Assembly: GCA_023053685.1 (NCBI GenBank)
Contig: JALIGW010000001.1
Location: 49,457,859 to 49,521,858 of the forward strand
DNA length: 64,000 nt
Source of the DNA: Diadophis punctatus similis
Taxonomy: Eukaryota > Chordata > Lepidosauria > Squamata > Dipsadidae
Reading direction: 5' to 3'
Shown: piece by piece, positions 31,619 through 43,010 of the stretch
How the letters are laid out: every line of letters starts with the position of its first letter
Numbering within the stretch: position 1 is the stretch's first letter
Program-made: the position numbers and the translations under genes
The notes under the pieces: model-generated
Database searches by the model: none
The model's input: only the letters and a program-made list of their open reading frames with translations
Told to the model about the DNA's origin: nothing

Positions 31619-31745
31619 TCTATTCTATTCTATTCTGTTCTGTTCTGTTCTGTTCTGTTCTGTTCTGTTCCGTTCCGTTCCGTTCCGTTCCGTTCCGTTC
31701 CGTTCTGTTCCACTCCACTCCACTCCACTCCACTCCACTCCACTC
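31619..31745 (+). repeat. Compound pentanucleotide array in homogeneous blocks
   Basis: Directly after the CR1 terminus: TATTC units, then TGTTC x7 (31636-31670), CGTTC x7 (31671-31705), one TGTTC, then CACTC x7 (31711-31745). Confidence 0.98.
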
Positions 31746-32908
31746 CACCCAAAATACAGAAAATAATGTAGTACTAATTATATATGGAGGGAAAGGGAAA
31801 GTTGCAGAAATGAATGAATCTGGAAATACGGGAAGATTTGGATAGGATAAATGCAATAATGCAGAAAATATATTTAGGGTTTTTTGAATAAGATTCTTCA
31901 TTCATTGCCAACACGTGCCTCAAGCAACATAAACAGAACTCTGCACTTGGACATCAGCTGATGAATACCATTGCAAGAAAATTAACTCTATAATAATTAA
32001 CTGCATAATAGGAAGCAGGAGACAGAGTAGTTCCATTTAACCAGCAAGGGTGTTTTCAGGTAAAACTGACAATGAATTACTGATGGCAACAATATGGATT
32101 GAACCTAGAAAAGTAAAGACAGTAGGTATGCAAGTAGGAATTCACATGTGGCCAAAAAATGCATACCGGTAATCTATACAAAAAAGGAGTTATGGGAAAA
32201 CATAACATATAGCATAAAAACCAAAGAGGAATTTTTTTGTTCCCTAAAATTTCAAAGAAAAATAATCAGGTGGCTTCAGAACAAGCTACAGGATCATGAT
32301 AACTGAAGAAAGACCTAGGATGAAAAAATTGAGTCACAGAATCGCATACCATGATTAAATGCAGACCTACAATGTTAAACAACAAACGGGCAAGAAAAGA
32401 TATCCATCAAGAATGTGAAAAAAGGAAGAAAATAACAAAGAAAATGAGGGGGAAAAAATAAAATGAGACACATTTTTAAGAAGATCAGCCAAATTATAGG
32501 AAAAATGTTAAAGGAGTATTTTACAAGAATAATCATAGGAAAAGTCTAATAGAGGCCAATGTAAGGATATCAGAGAGATTACAGAAGAGTTATCCTTACT
32601 AGAAGTAGGTTGAGATGATGAGTATTCTTCTATGCAATTTACAGGCATTGATCTAAACTCAATGGCATCTAATTAACTAACATAAAGAAACTGGAAATAC
32701 AACTGCAGGGACCTTGAGGAATACTGAGTGGCCCCTTCAGATTAGTAGTCATTTTCTTAAGTGATAGCTGGAAAAACAAAACCACTTCTTGCTTTCTCTC
32801 CCTTCTTTCACTACTCTTTTGATAATTTTTCTTCAGCAGGGGTGAGAGATAGGAATTCATTTATTTATTTACCACATTTGGAAACTGCCCATCTCCCTCA
32901 CAGAGAGA
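31746..32908. other. Unassigned A-rich DNA, LINE tail near 32860
   Basis: The bulk is not recognised. TTTATTTACCACATTTGGAAACTGCCCATCTCCC (in two parts, 32863-32898) resembles the minus-strand LINE tail seen again near 58610-58650. Confidence 0.4.
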
Positions 32909-33180
32909 CTCCAGAGCAGGGGTGGGTTCTGGATTCCTTTACTGCCGGTTTGCTCAGGGATATGCCGTACGGGCGCGGGCGCGTTGCACGCATGCTCAGT
33001 ACTTTAAAAAAGCTGTGCATGTGCAGAAGCAAAAAACAAGATGGCGCCGCCTATGGCGCCGCCGAGAGAACTGGCTCGGGGGCATGGCAGGTCTGCCGGT
33101 TCCAGTGACCCAGGCCGCCAAATTACTACTGGTTCTATAGAACCGGTCCGAACCAGGAGGAACCCACCTCTGCTCCAGAG
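32909..33180. mobile_element. hAT-type MITE with YY1-like motif
   Basis: Element 32917-33172 with a perfect duplication ctccagag at 32909-32916 and 33173-33180. Ends are CAGGGGTGGGTTCTGG and GAGGAACCCACCTCTG. It contains CAAGATGGCG at 33037-33046. Confidence 0.96.
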
Positions 33181-33287
33181 GAATGGTTAACAAACAGCTC
33201 TTGCTGAAGTTTTTAACCAAAGAGAAAGGGTTTCTTCTGCTCCTGGTTTCAAACAAACACAACTACTACATTTCTAAACCCCTAAAA

Positions 33288-33369
33288 TTGCAACATAAGC
33301 CACTTTTTCAATGCCACTGTAACTTCAAATGGACACTAAGTGAACTGTTGTAAGTCGAGGACTACCTGT
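33288..33369. mobile_element. CAGGTAGTCC MITE terminal fragment
   Basis: The end segment TAAGTGAACTGTTGTAAGTC followed by GAGGACTACCTG matches the end of the 14858-15256 copy. Confidence 0.85.
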
Positions 33370-34862
33370 TGTGTATTGGTGACAAATATCTATTGAGGAT
33401 AACGTCTGCCTTCTGTCCTGTGCAAGGAGCTCCTAACCATCTCTTTGTAGCCTCCAGAAAATTATTTTATTAATTTCATTAATTAGATTTGTAAGGTTGC
33501 TGAATCATCATATGAATCCAGGTGGTATGCATTAAAAAATTATAAAGAGGATATAGGAAAAAAATGGAGCAATTATTAAAGTAATACAAAAACTTTAAAA
33601 AAAAAAATACCCACACCAGTCAGATAAGACAAAAGTTTATTTCAATGCAATTGGGGGGTTTTTTGGTCTTATTTTGTCCCCAAACAAAGCAGGCATGAAT
33701 TATTATTCCACCAGACATCTAATTTGCAGCCCTTGGAAGCAGAAAACTGTAAAAATAAAAATGAAGTGCATCCCTCAGCTGGAGAGAAAAAAGTTTTGTG
33801 CCCCTGCTAATATGATCTGGGAAGCAAATTGGCCAATGAGAGAGGAATCCTCCCTTCAGGCATGAAAATATGGGCTTGGCACACTTTTTACACTTGGAAC
33901 CGGGCATAGGAAGATAGCCATTAACATCTTATAGCAACCCAGGAAATTGCAACTCAGACAAGAGGTTTCCAATTTATTGTTTAGGGATGTGTGGATGAGT
34001 AAAATTCCAGTCCACTTTACTACTTCTGACAAGCGGGCGGTATTCAGGTCCAGCAGTTTTTGAATAAAACTTTAAAACTTTACATTTGTAACATTTTTTT
34101 ACGGGCATTTCCCATGAATTTAGGAACTGAAATATTTTAAAAACAAACTGGCTGGATTTTAAATTTTTTACAAGCACAGTTCCTGATGTAGGTTTCTTTA
34201 GCATCAAGTTCCTTGATGTAAGTTCATTTCCCCCTCCGCTTTTTGTATCGAACTTTTAAGAAGTATGCCAGATTCTTTTTTAAATCAGAGAATGGCAAAT
34301 GCCAGTTAGATTTAAATGCTAGTATCCATTGGAGTGGAGAGCTTTAATCTTCTCCCTATGAAATCCATGGTGAATTTCTACTACATTCATATTTTTTTTA
34401 ATAAAAGAAAAACTTTAGAGAAAAAATACAGTTTGAGTGTATGGAGAATGCTTAACACTGGGCAGTTAGGTTGCTAAAAAAAAGAGCGAAGGCTTCCCAA
34501 GACTTTTAAAAAGAGGAAGGGGTTAAAATGTTTTTTTTTCAGGGGAAAAGAAAAACTGTGGAGAATGGCTGCTACTCATAAGTAAGTTCCAGTATATGTA
34601 ATTTAAAGACAGTAGCATGTGAGTAAAACCTCCTACATCCACTTTAATGCAGAAAAGGCATGTCTGGATAAGATAGAGTCAATATTGTTGTCCCACAGAT
34701 TTTGACCAGAAACTTGGAAAAGAGTTTATTCAGCACTGTTAAGATGCAAGTTAGAACTCACATGTCCGCAGAACACTTGGGACAAATTTTCATCATGCAT
34801 CCCTCTCATAAAAACTGCTAAAGCCTGTTTGTGAATAGAAAGTACTTCCATATACAGAATAT
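33370..34862. other. Unassigned, largely repeat-free DNA
   Basis: No repeat family recognised. Two similar 17-18 bp phrases (AGTTCCTTGATGTAAGTT / AGTTCCTGATGTAGGTT) lie near 34180-34225. Confidence 0.4.
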
Positions 34863-34958
34863 TTCCTTCCTTCCTTCCTTCCTTCCTTCCTTCCTTCCTT
34901 CCTTCCTTCCTTCCTTCCTTCCTTCCTTTCTTCCTTCCTTCCTTCCTTCCTTCCTTCC
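34863..34958 (+). repeat. (TTCC)n microsatellite
   Basis: About 24 units with one TTTC interruption near 34928. Confidence 0.99.
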
Positions 34959-36863
34959 CTCACCTACCCACCCACATTCCTGTAATTATCAGAAGACCAA
35001 GTCCAAAATATACTGCCTAGAGAAGAGCAAGTTGATAACATTGCTATCATAGAGGCATAGCATATCAGCATCATTTGCTCCAGCATTTGATGAAGGCTAT
35101 GATTTGTCTTTAGAAGAAGAAGGTAACAATCTAATTATTATTAAAATTAAGATACACATAGTATTTAATTTTGGGGTTATTTTGCAGCTTGCAAAAACTT
35201 GTTTCTTCTTACCCACCAGAAACCAGGAGGCAAGACATACATTGTGAGCAATTGTACAAGCCTTTTTACCTACGTACTTTTTCAAATGGACATGTATATT
35301 TAAAATCCCCCACCTCCTTAAACAATAGAAAGAAACAAATGGTTGACAATAACAACGGCAGCAGCTCTCCAACAAAAGCATGCAATTATTACAATTATAC
35401 TATCCTTGATTAGACTCCCATGCATTGCATTTCAATGTAATTGATGTTGTAGGTTGACACATTGGACACCAAATATTCTCGCCTGTCCCTTTACTCTTTT
35501 GTTTCAGAGCCTGATTTGCATTTTCTATGCTTTTAGTAATAAAGACTTAGCACTTTTCCTCCATTAGAAAAAAGAGAGAGAGAGAGACACACACACATAC
35601 ACACACACACACACACACATACAATAATCTGCAACTCGGCACTTGTTTAAGGATTCTGACCCCCCAAAATACCACTTTGCTTCACACATTAGCTGCTTAC
35701 AAAGAAAGGAGCTAATGTATCATCTAATTGGGCAAACCACTGCATCTGATTTCTCTCAATCAGACTATTAGCTTCGTAATTACCCATCTGCCTCATGTGG
35801 AAAAACGGCAAGGCGAACACCCAGCTAATAACATTCTCAAGAGCTCTCCAGTATCCTGAGATGAGAACAATGTTGTGTGATAGAGTCCCTAACCATTTAA
35901 GTGCCAAGGAGGTCTCTGCAATATGGGAGAGTTTGTTAACCTTCCCAGGATGAACAGGGTTAATGATTTGTCTTTAATTAGTTTGAGTTTTGTGGGTCTG
36001 TTTGGAGTTTTTGTTTGGTGTGTGTGTGTTGGGAAACAAATGATAGCAAAGAAACTCCCCGAAGCATCTTCGCCGCTTGTTCCAAAATATATTTGTTGGA
36101 GAGCAGGGTGGTCTGTCAGAGCAAGGTGGCATTGTTGTTTGTAGCAAAACAAAAAGATTCAGATCCCTTTTTATAGCTAATATTTTTCCCCACCGACCCC
36201 CCCCTTCTCTGCGCGGATGGATGGATAAATAGATTGATGCATTGCTATATGTATTTTATTTAGAATGGGGTGGGCAATATGTAGCTCTTATCAATAATAG
36301 TCATCCCTATCCCTTGCTGTGTAACATCTAGTAAAAATGTGTATGTTATCTTTCTCATCTCCATTTCATTGGCAATGGGAAATGGGAAAATGCCCAATGA
36401 AATGCCATACTGAAATTTGTGCACTGGTTTACTAGATGTTATGGCAGACAGAACTACAGTCCACTTCTAAGTTAACCACATGACATTTCCAAAAGGAGCA
36501 GAGAAAAGTCACTACTATTCAGTGTAGGCTTTGATGAATGACCGAAATGAACCTGTAATTTGATTCAGTTGAAAAGCGCTTCTCATGATAATTCCATCTA
36601 CCGTCCTATTTAAAAATTACTTTACATTTTTAATAGAATCAGATACATCAGAACTGTTCCATAGTTAAATGTATAGCCCCACAGACACACATATTTATCC
36701 TTGAGTATGGCAATCTTGTTATAAATTGGAACCAAAAGGGTTATCTGATCAAATATGAAAGAACCTGAAGAGACTTGTGATCAGATGACTCAGGACCATA
36801 GACAGCTCACCAAGACAACAATGCAAAGGCAATAAATTGCTTGAAGGATTGCTCCAGCAATAA
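34959..36863. other. Unassigned DNA with a candidate conserved block
   Basis: Contains an AC-rich run (35583-35620), a short GT run near 36018-36030, and a repeat-free block (35640-35960) dense in homeodomain-type TAAT cores. No gene recognised. Confidence 0.4.
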
Positions 36864-38341
36864 TCTATATATATAAAAGCGAAATCCACTCATGCATTAA
36901 TCACGAAATCTCCAGAACCATAAAGCCTACAAACTTGAAATTTGCCACTTATGTTCCTCTTGCCTTCTAGGTGCTCACTAAGAAAGGATTTTTCAAAATG
37001 ATCATTGGAGCATTAGTATTTCCTATATTATTATTAACAAGCTCTGATGCTAAGGAGTTCTACTCCCCCTCCCCACCTGAAAAGAAATCTGATCCAAACA
37101 CAAGCAGAGGAGTTTCAGTTTCACTTTTGCTTTCACAGCAGCAAGCACCTTTACTACAGAACAGTTGAGCTAAGCCACGCCCAGGCTCCTTCCTGTCTCT
37201 TTGCTCACACAGCAAATACTGTTTGAGTTTCCAAACACCCCTCAACTCTCTCAAACACTGGCAGAACGCTAGCCACATGAATACCGATGGATGCTGGTAG
37301 GCAGAGGCAGAATTTTTCCCTTACTTTCCTCCTCAGTTCAGATGAATCTGTTCCTTCTACTGTAACATCAGTTAAAGGGAAAAGAGGCAAAAAAATACAA
37401 GAAAAGATTTACTGATGCGATTAGGAAACCACAAGTAAGGGAAGCTGCACACAAATATCTTTAAACTCATCCCCAAGTCAGTAGACAGGCTGTAAAAAAA
37501 GTATACATCTAATAACCCCTACGTTAATCAGTCACAAATGAGATCAATGCCTTGGACTAATAAGTATTTGTCTGGTTTTAAATATGAACCTCAGATTGAT
37601 TACTCCAGGGACAAGGTTGTTGATCTCAGACCCCGGTTACCCTGTCCCTGGTGCCATGCTCTAAAGTGGCAGGATGAGAGTCCCGGGATGAGCTGCAATG
37701 GCGGTAAAGTCCATCTCCCTCCCCTTCAGCCCTTCCTGAACCTTTACACAGCCTTCTCACCCACCAGCATCCAATGGCAAAGCACTTTCTTTCTGCTGTC
37801 CGGAAGTACAATGGATGCTTCCAAATGACGTCTTTTGGAGCCAGAGAGGTGAAGGAGGGAAATTTTATGCCAACATTCAAAGTGGAGGAGCAGGTCTACC
37901 ACAGGATAGGTAGTATCATGGCAGGGCCTCAGCAGCAGCCTTCATTTCTCCAGATATACTTTGTTGGTGATGATGACAATGAGAGGGACATCCATTGTGG
38001 AATCTACCCAGGCGTTAGTCCACAACTGGTTAGCCAACTGCAGAAGTTGCTGCATGAACACAACAAGTATATTCTGGAATTTAAGGCTGCTGTTGATTCT
38101 GTTCGTAAGGGCCACAAGGACTTCCAAGTGGTGATTAATGCCAATAGGAAGCCTTCTGGAGAGCACCAAGGTCGTTTCAATGCCCCTACGACTGCAGAAG
38201 TGGTTGTTCTCATTGTCGGCCAGGATTTTAAGAAGAGAGTTCTTCACAGCAGAGACAACAGGTTGTTATGAATCAGTGAGATGCACAGTGCCTATGACGC
38301 TCTCTAGACCTTTGGATGTTCTGCCGTGGAGAAGATGGCTA
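36864..38341 (+). mobile_element. Helitron, 5' end and start of its Rep/helicase gene
   Basis: It starts TCTATATATATAAAAGCG after an A (36863), the expected A^T insertion point and TC start. Non-coding leader follows to about 37520, then pseudogenised coding (37538-38330). It is cut off at 38341 by another Helitron start. The Rep HUH motif, helicase and 3' hairpin/CTRR end are absent. Confidence 0.88.
37538..38330 (+). pseudogene. Helitron Rep/helicase N-terminal region, frameshifted
   Basis: One frame (37538-37828) contains CPWCHALKWQDESPGMSCNG and GKVHLPPLQP. After a frameshift near 37780-37830, the next (to 38271) contains KYNGCFQMTSFGA, EEQVYHRIGSIM and QLQKLLHEHNKYILEFKAA, which are hallmarks of the region before the Rep domain in vertebrate Helitrons. 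A second shift near 38230-38250 leads to LHSRDNRLL then YDAL. The encoded part is roughly the first 260 residues of a protein normally well over 1000 residues. It is non-functional. Confidence 0.88.
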
Positions 38342-38405
38342 TCTATATATATAAAAGCAAAAACCACTCATGCCATAATCAGGAAATCTCCAGAACTGTA
38401 AAGCC
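38342..38405 (+). mobile_element. Second Helitron 5' terminus inserted in the first
   Basis: TCTATATATATAAAAGCAAA at 38342 follows an A, and the next ~45 bases match 36884-36932 (CCACTCATGC, AATCTCCAGAACTGTAAAGCC). Similarity stops at about 38405, where CR1 sequence begins. Confidence 0.88.
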
Positions 38406-38525
38406 TTTCTGACAGTGAGAACAATCAACCAATGGAACAGCTTGCCTTTGGAAGTTGTGGGAGCTTCATCACTTGAGACTTTCAGGAAGAGATTGGACTG
38501 CCATTTGTCAGAAATGGTGTAGATG
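38406..38525 (+). mobile_element. CR1 LINE 3' coding fragment
   Basis: It encodes FLTVRTINQWNSLPLEVVGA and ending LDCHLSEMV-stop, matching the end of the CR1 ORF. The 3' UTR is missing. Confidence 0.85.
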
Positions 38526-39626
38526 TGGAAAGCAAATAAAGGACTAAGATGCCTGTACATTAATACTCAGCATATGGGGAACAAACAGGGAGAACTAGAA
38601 GTCCTAGTATATAAGAATAGATATGATATTGTTGTTTTTACTGAAACTTGGTAGGATGGAAGCCATGATTGGAACATATTGCTAGAAGGTCATAAATTGC
38701 TCAAAAGAAACAGATCCAACAAAAGAGAGGACAGAGTTGTATTGTATGTAAAGAATTACTATACCTCCACAGAATACACAATACCAAGGATGAAAGCTTT
38801 CTTGAAAGTACTTGAGTGAATATTAGAGGGGAAAAAATGACATTACTATACATATGTATTATAGACCAACTAAGCAGAGGAAATAGATGAAATTTTTCCT
38901 AATCAGTTAACAAGAAACACATCCTTGTAATAACAGGGACTTTAATTACCCAAACATCAACTGGGAGACAAACTTTGCAGTGAGTGGGACAAATTCCTAA
39001 TGTGCCTAGCTGACAACTTAGTCATACAAAAGTTTGCAGAGGGAACTAGAGGGTTAACTATAATGGACTTAATTCTTACCAATAGGGGTGAAATGGTTGA
39101 GGGAATGGACATTGTAGGAACTCTTGGGCACAGTGACCATGTCATGCTAGAATTCATCACAGGTAATGAACAAAGTCAGACCAGTGCTTTAGATTTTAGC
39201 AGAGTTGATTTCAGCAAATTAAGAGAGAGATTGGAAAGGAATCCATGAATGGAAATCCTAGAGGGAAAAACAGTTCAAGATGCTTGGAAAACTCTGAAAA
39301 ATGAGATAATAAAGGCACAAATAAAAGCACTATCACAGAGAAAGAAAACCAAGAGACTCCAGATAAGACCAGCATAGTTGCACAAAGAGCTGTCTGAGAA
39401 ACTGTGGGACAAAAAGGACAAGTGTAAAAAATTGAAAGAGGGGCATGTAACAAAAACAGAATACCAACAAATAGCCTGAACCCATAAGGACTGAGATAGG
39501 AAAGCTAAGACACAGAATGAAGTAAGACTTGCAACAAATGTCAAAAATAATTTAAAAAGTTTATTTCAATATGTAAAGAACAAGAATAAAGCAACAAAAT
39601 TATTGGTCCACTAATGAGAGAAGATG

Positions 39627-39845
39627 GTAAGAAGCAGGGGTGAAATTCAACAGGTTCTGACAGGTTCTGGAGACCCGGTAGCGGAAATTTTGAGTAGTTC
39701 AGAGAACCGGTAAATACCACCTCTGTCTGGCCCCAGAGTGGGATGGGAATGGAGATTTCACAATATCCTTCCCCTGCCACGCCCACCAAGCCACGCCCAC
39801 AGAACCGTTAGGGAATTTTTTTTTAATTTCACCCCTGGTAAAAAG
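39627..39845. mobile_element. hAT-type MITE inserted in CR1
   Basis: Element 39635-39837 with flanks gtaagaag / gtaaaaag (7/8). Ends are CAGGGGTGAAATTCAAC and TTAATTTCACCCCTG. Same subfamily as 20463-20748 but in reverse orientation and shorter. Confidence 0.95.
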
Positions 39846-39884
39846 GTGATGGGCAACAGGGAGAAAGCAGAACTGCTTAATTGT

Positions 39885-39888
<4 letters not shown>

Positions 39889-39974
<86 letters not shown>

Positions 39975-40035
39975 TGTTGTAAGCCCCCCAGAGTCCTGTT
40001 GTAGCAAGGTGGGTGGGCAGCAAAAAATTCATAAA
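39889..40035 (+). repeat. (GA)n microsatellite plus LINE-like tail
   Basis: 84 bases of GA (39889-39972), followed by GTAAGCCCCCCAGAGTCCTG and a run resembling L2-type 3' ends, all inside the CR1. Confidence 0.9.
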
Positions 40036-41142
40036 TAATAACAAACCTTATTGCCTACTTTGATAAAATGACTAAATTAATGGATCAAGGAAACACTATG
40101 AATATAGTATACTTAGGATTCAGTAAGGCATTCAGTAGCCACAGCCTGTTTCTTAATAAAAAAGAATAATGTGGCATAGACGGTACAACCACCAGATGGA
40201 TTTGCGGTAGGCTGACCAATGCACTGTGTGTGGTTCTCAATGGAACTACATCTACATGGAGGGAAGCATTCAGTGGGGCACCTCAAGGTCATGTTGTGTA
40301 GCCAGTATTCTTCAACATCTTTATAAATGATCTAGAGGGGATATAAGGGAAACTCATCAAATTTTCAGGTGACACCAAGTTGGGGTAATTGTTAACACTT
40401 TGGGAGATAGACTCAAGATTCAGAATGATCTTGACAGACTTGAGCTTTAGGCCCTATCGAATAAGATGCAGTTCAGTGGTGAGAAAAGTAAGGTACTGCA
40501 CGTAGGCAGGAAAAACCAATTGCCTCAGTACAGAATAGGCAGTACCTGGCCCAACAGTAGGAACTGTGAGAAGGGTCTAGATGTCCTAGTGAACCACCAT
40601 CTAGCCAGCAGGATGCTGCAGCTGTCAAAAAGACCAATGCAGCCATAGGCTGCGTCAGCAAGGGGATAGCATCATAATCACAAGAATTGATAGTACTGCT
40701 CTCTACTGCACTGGTGAGGCCATACTTGGAACAGTGTGTCCAGTTCTGGTCATCATGACACAAAACAGATGTTGAAGTCCTAGAAAGAGTGCAGAGAAGA
40801 ACAACAAAGATGACAAGGGGTCTGGAGGCTAAACTGTTCAATGAATGACTAAGAGAATTGGGTAGAAGAGAAGGGTTAGGGGTGACATGATAGTCATCTC
40901 CCAAAACTTGAGAGGCTGTCACAGGAAAGAGGGATCAATTTGTTCTCCAAAGCACCTGAGGGCAGCACAAGAATCAATGCATGGAAGCTCCTCAGAGGGA
41001 GAGGTAACCTGGAACTAAGAAGAAATTTTCTAACAGTAAGAATGATTACAGTAAGGGGTATGGCTATCTGACGAGAGCAAAATAAGCTTGAAATAGATCT
41101 ATAATAGTCTCCCTTTATTTTCATTTATCAGCAAAAAATCCT

Positions 41143-41146
<4 letters not shown>

Positions 41147-41205
<59 letters not shown>
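41147..41205 (+). repeat. (CA)n microsatellite
   Basis: About 29 CA units. Confidence 0.98.
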
Positions 41206-41208
<3 letters not shown>

Positions 41209-41271
41209 ATGTTTATACTTTGTGTATACTTTGCTTGTTATCATATACGCTTGAAAATAAAAATAAAAATA

Positions 41272-41380
41272 AAAAAGCTTCTTCAGAGCTGAAGAAGCTT
41301 TTTGGATGAGAAGTGAAACGTCTTTAAAGAAAAAACAGAAAGTCCAGCTGCCTCTTCAAAAAAACACCTTTGGGATTAGT
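41272..41380 (+). mobile_element. Vertebrate repeat fragment with palindrome and ribozyme-like fold (possible Penelope-type terminus)
   Basis: A 15-bp perfect palindrome (41272-41286 / 41289-41303) is followed by GGATGAGAAGTGAAACGTC. This wording resembles a block repeated widely in fish and reptile genomes. CTGAAGA (41289-41295), a 6-bp pairable stem (41297-41302 with 41309-41314) and GAAACGTC (41315-41322) resemble a hammerhead ribozyme core, with an extra A at 41296. The family is uncertain. Confidence 0.45.
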
Positions 41381-42934
41381 GATGTGATAAACAGGCAAAG
41401 GCAACAGCTGTAAAATACAGTCAAATCACTTCAGAAGTTCATTGATTTTGCAGTAAAATTGTAAGTACTTCACTTAATAATGATTTTTATGCTCACGCTC
41501 TCAAATCTTGTACTCAGGCTACAAGTGCATTCAGGTCAGGATTGCATTGTAAAGAAAAAGAAACCAGAAAACAATGAAGCTTGACTGGAGAGATACTTTA
41601 ATCATGAGCTAATCTACAAACTAAAGCAAAACAAGATAATCTAAACAGAAGATTATTAGAAGATGCTAATTCTCTGTTTAAATTATTTAGACTGGATTTA
41701 AAAAAAACGCTTTTATTCTGTTTTTAATGTTTTCATTTATTTGAGTGGCTCTAGTCCCCATCCCGTTTCATTGAGTCATAACCTGGAATCTAATTCTTTG
41801 CTTTCTGTATTTTCATAGAAATATTGGATCAAGGCGAGTGAATAGTGGGGGGCTCTCTGCAAACATTTTCTTACATTTATTTAAATTCAGCTAGCAGCTT
41901 TATGAAGGAGGCACATGTGGGAAATCGGAACCCTGCTAAGCACAGACTGCGCAGCAAAATCAGGACAGACTTTTAAAAACAAAACTAAAAACCTTCTGCT
42001 ATTGCAAAACCTAGAATTAGAGAAGGAAAATGTTACTATGTGAACATTTGCTTCATTAAAAAAATATTTTTAATAATCCTAGACTATTTTTATATTTATG
42101 AATATTCATAGGAACAGTCACAAAAATAATGGTGTATCTGCATGCGGCATTTTTTATAATGGAGCTATTAACACTTTTAATAGTGCAATAGCTTAATGCT
42201 GGATATACAGTCTCCTTAATCAAGGAAAAACAGGTATAGGTAAAAAAAAAGAGATAGCCATCTATACTGATTTTTTTTTTGAATTATGCTTTCAGTGTCC
42301 TGAAATTCTTTACAGCAGAAGGCATAACTGCATATTTTTAATTCTTATTATTTCCTCCCTTTTTTTCCTGTTTCTTATTTTTTATCCTTTTTGTTTTGTT
42401 TTGTTTTGCATACTTCTACTGCATTAAAAAGTTCTAAATATATATATAATTTTTAAATTGAACCTGGGAGGGAAGACCTGCAACCTAACACTTTGCATAG
42501 AGAAGAGTTCTAATTCAGTCTCTAGGAATTTTAGGGACAGTTAGGAAAATCTTCTGTAGAATTAATCCCAGCTTTCCTGGGTTGGCTGAGATTTGAAGTT
42601 CCAACTGTTGGAACTGGGGAATGTTGTATAGATTTTGCATCTGTTGATACGTTTGGGATACAAAGAATTCAGATTTCAGTAAATATGGATACTGTGCATC
42701 TGCTAGAAATTGATGACAAGTGGTACGATGGTGCAGTCATCAGTTGAAGGCATTTGCAATGATTTCAACTCAAAGTATACTTTGTAGACAGAAAAATAAC
42801 CTTGGAATGTCATTACTACATCTACTAGACATCTATACTCTCCAGAAAGTATACAAATTGGAGAAAGTGTCAACAGACAATAGTGGAAATGTCAGCTGAA
42901 AGCATTTTAACTATTTATGATCCAGTTCTCTAAT
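41381..42934. other. Unassigned AT-rich DNA
   Basis: Contains a short TTTTG run near 42390. No gene or repeat recognised. Confidence 0.4.
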
Positions 42935-43010
42935 TTTATCAAAATAAGCCAAGCAAGGTTAAACTTGGTTAAACTACATCAGTGGGAGACCATCAGGAGT
43001 TGTGCTAAAC
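42935..43010 (+). mobile_element. 5S rRNA-derived SINE remnant
   Basis: AAGCCAAGCAAGGTTAAACT, TGGTTAAACTACATCAGTGG and GAGACCATCAGGAG follow 5S rRNA's AAGCTAAGCAGGGTCGGGCC...GGTTAGTACTTGGATGGGAGACCGCCTGGG. Too diverged for a functional gene. Confidence 0.65.

Larger units (their letters stand above)
38530..41050 (+). mobile_element. CR1 LINE, long but heavily decayed
   Basis: In order: an endonuclease start (NTQHMGNKQGELEVLV ... FTETW), an SDHVMLEF-type endonuclease motif near 39140, a linker, RT motifs as remnants (GAPQG near 40275, FSGDTKLG in place of FADDTKLG near 40365), and the C-terminal ERVQRRTTKM region near 40790 onward. Many stops and frameshifts. Interrupted by a hAT (39635-39837) and by a GA run with an L2-like tail (39889-40035). 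Confidence 0.9.

Noticed and set aside
31620..31901. Repetitive peptide ORF (GVEWS / NGTER repeats)
   Set aside because: A direct product of the pentanucleotide array on the minus strand, not a protein.
37774..38271. 165-codon ORF as a host gene
   Set aside because: It is the frameshifted N-terminal region of a Helitron protein next to a Helitron 5' terminus.
42935..43010. 5S rRNA gene
   Set aside because: Only the 3' half is recognisable and it is heavily diverged, with no terminator.
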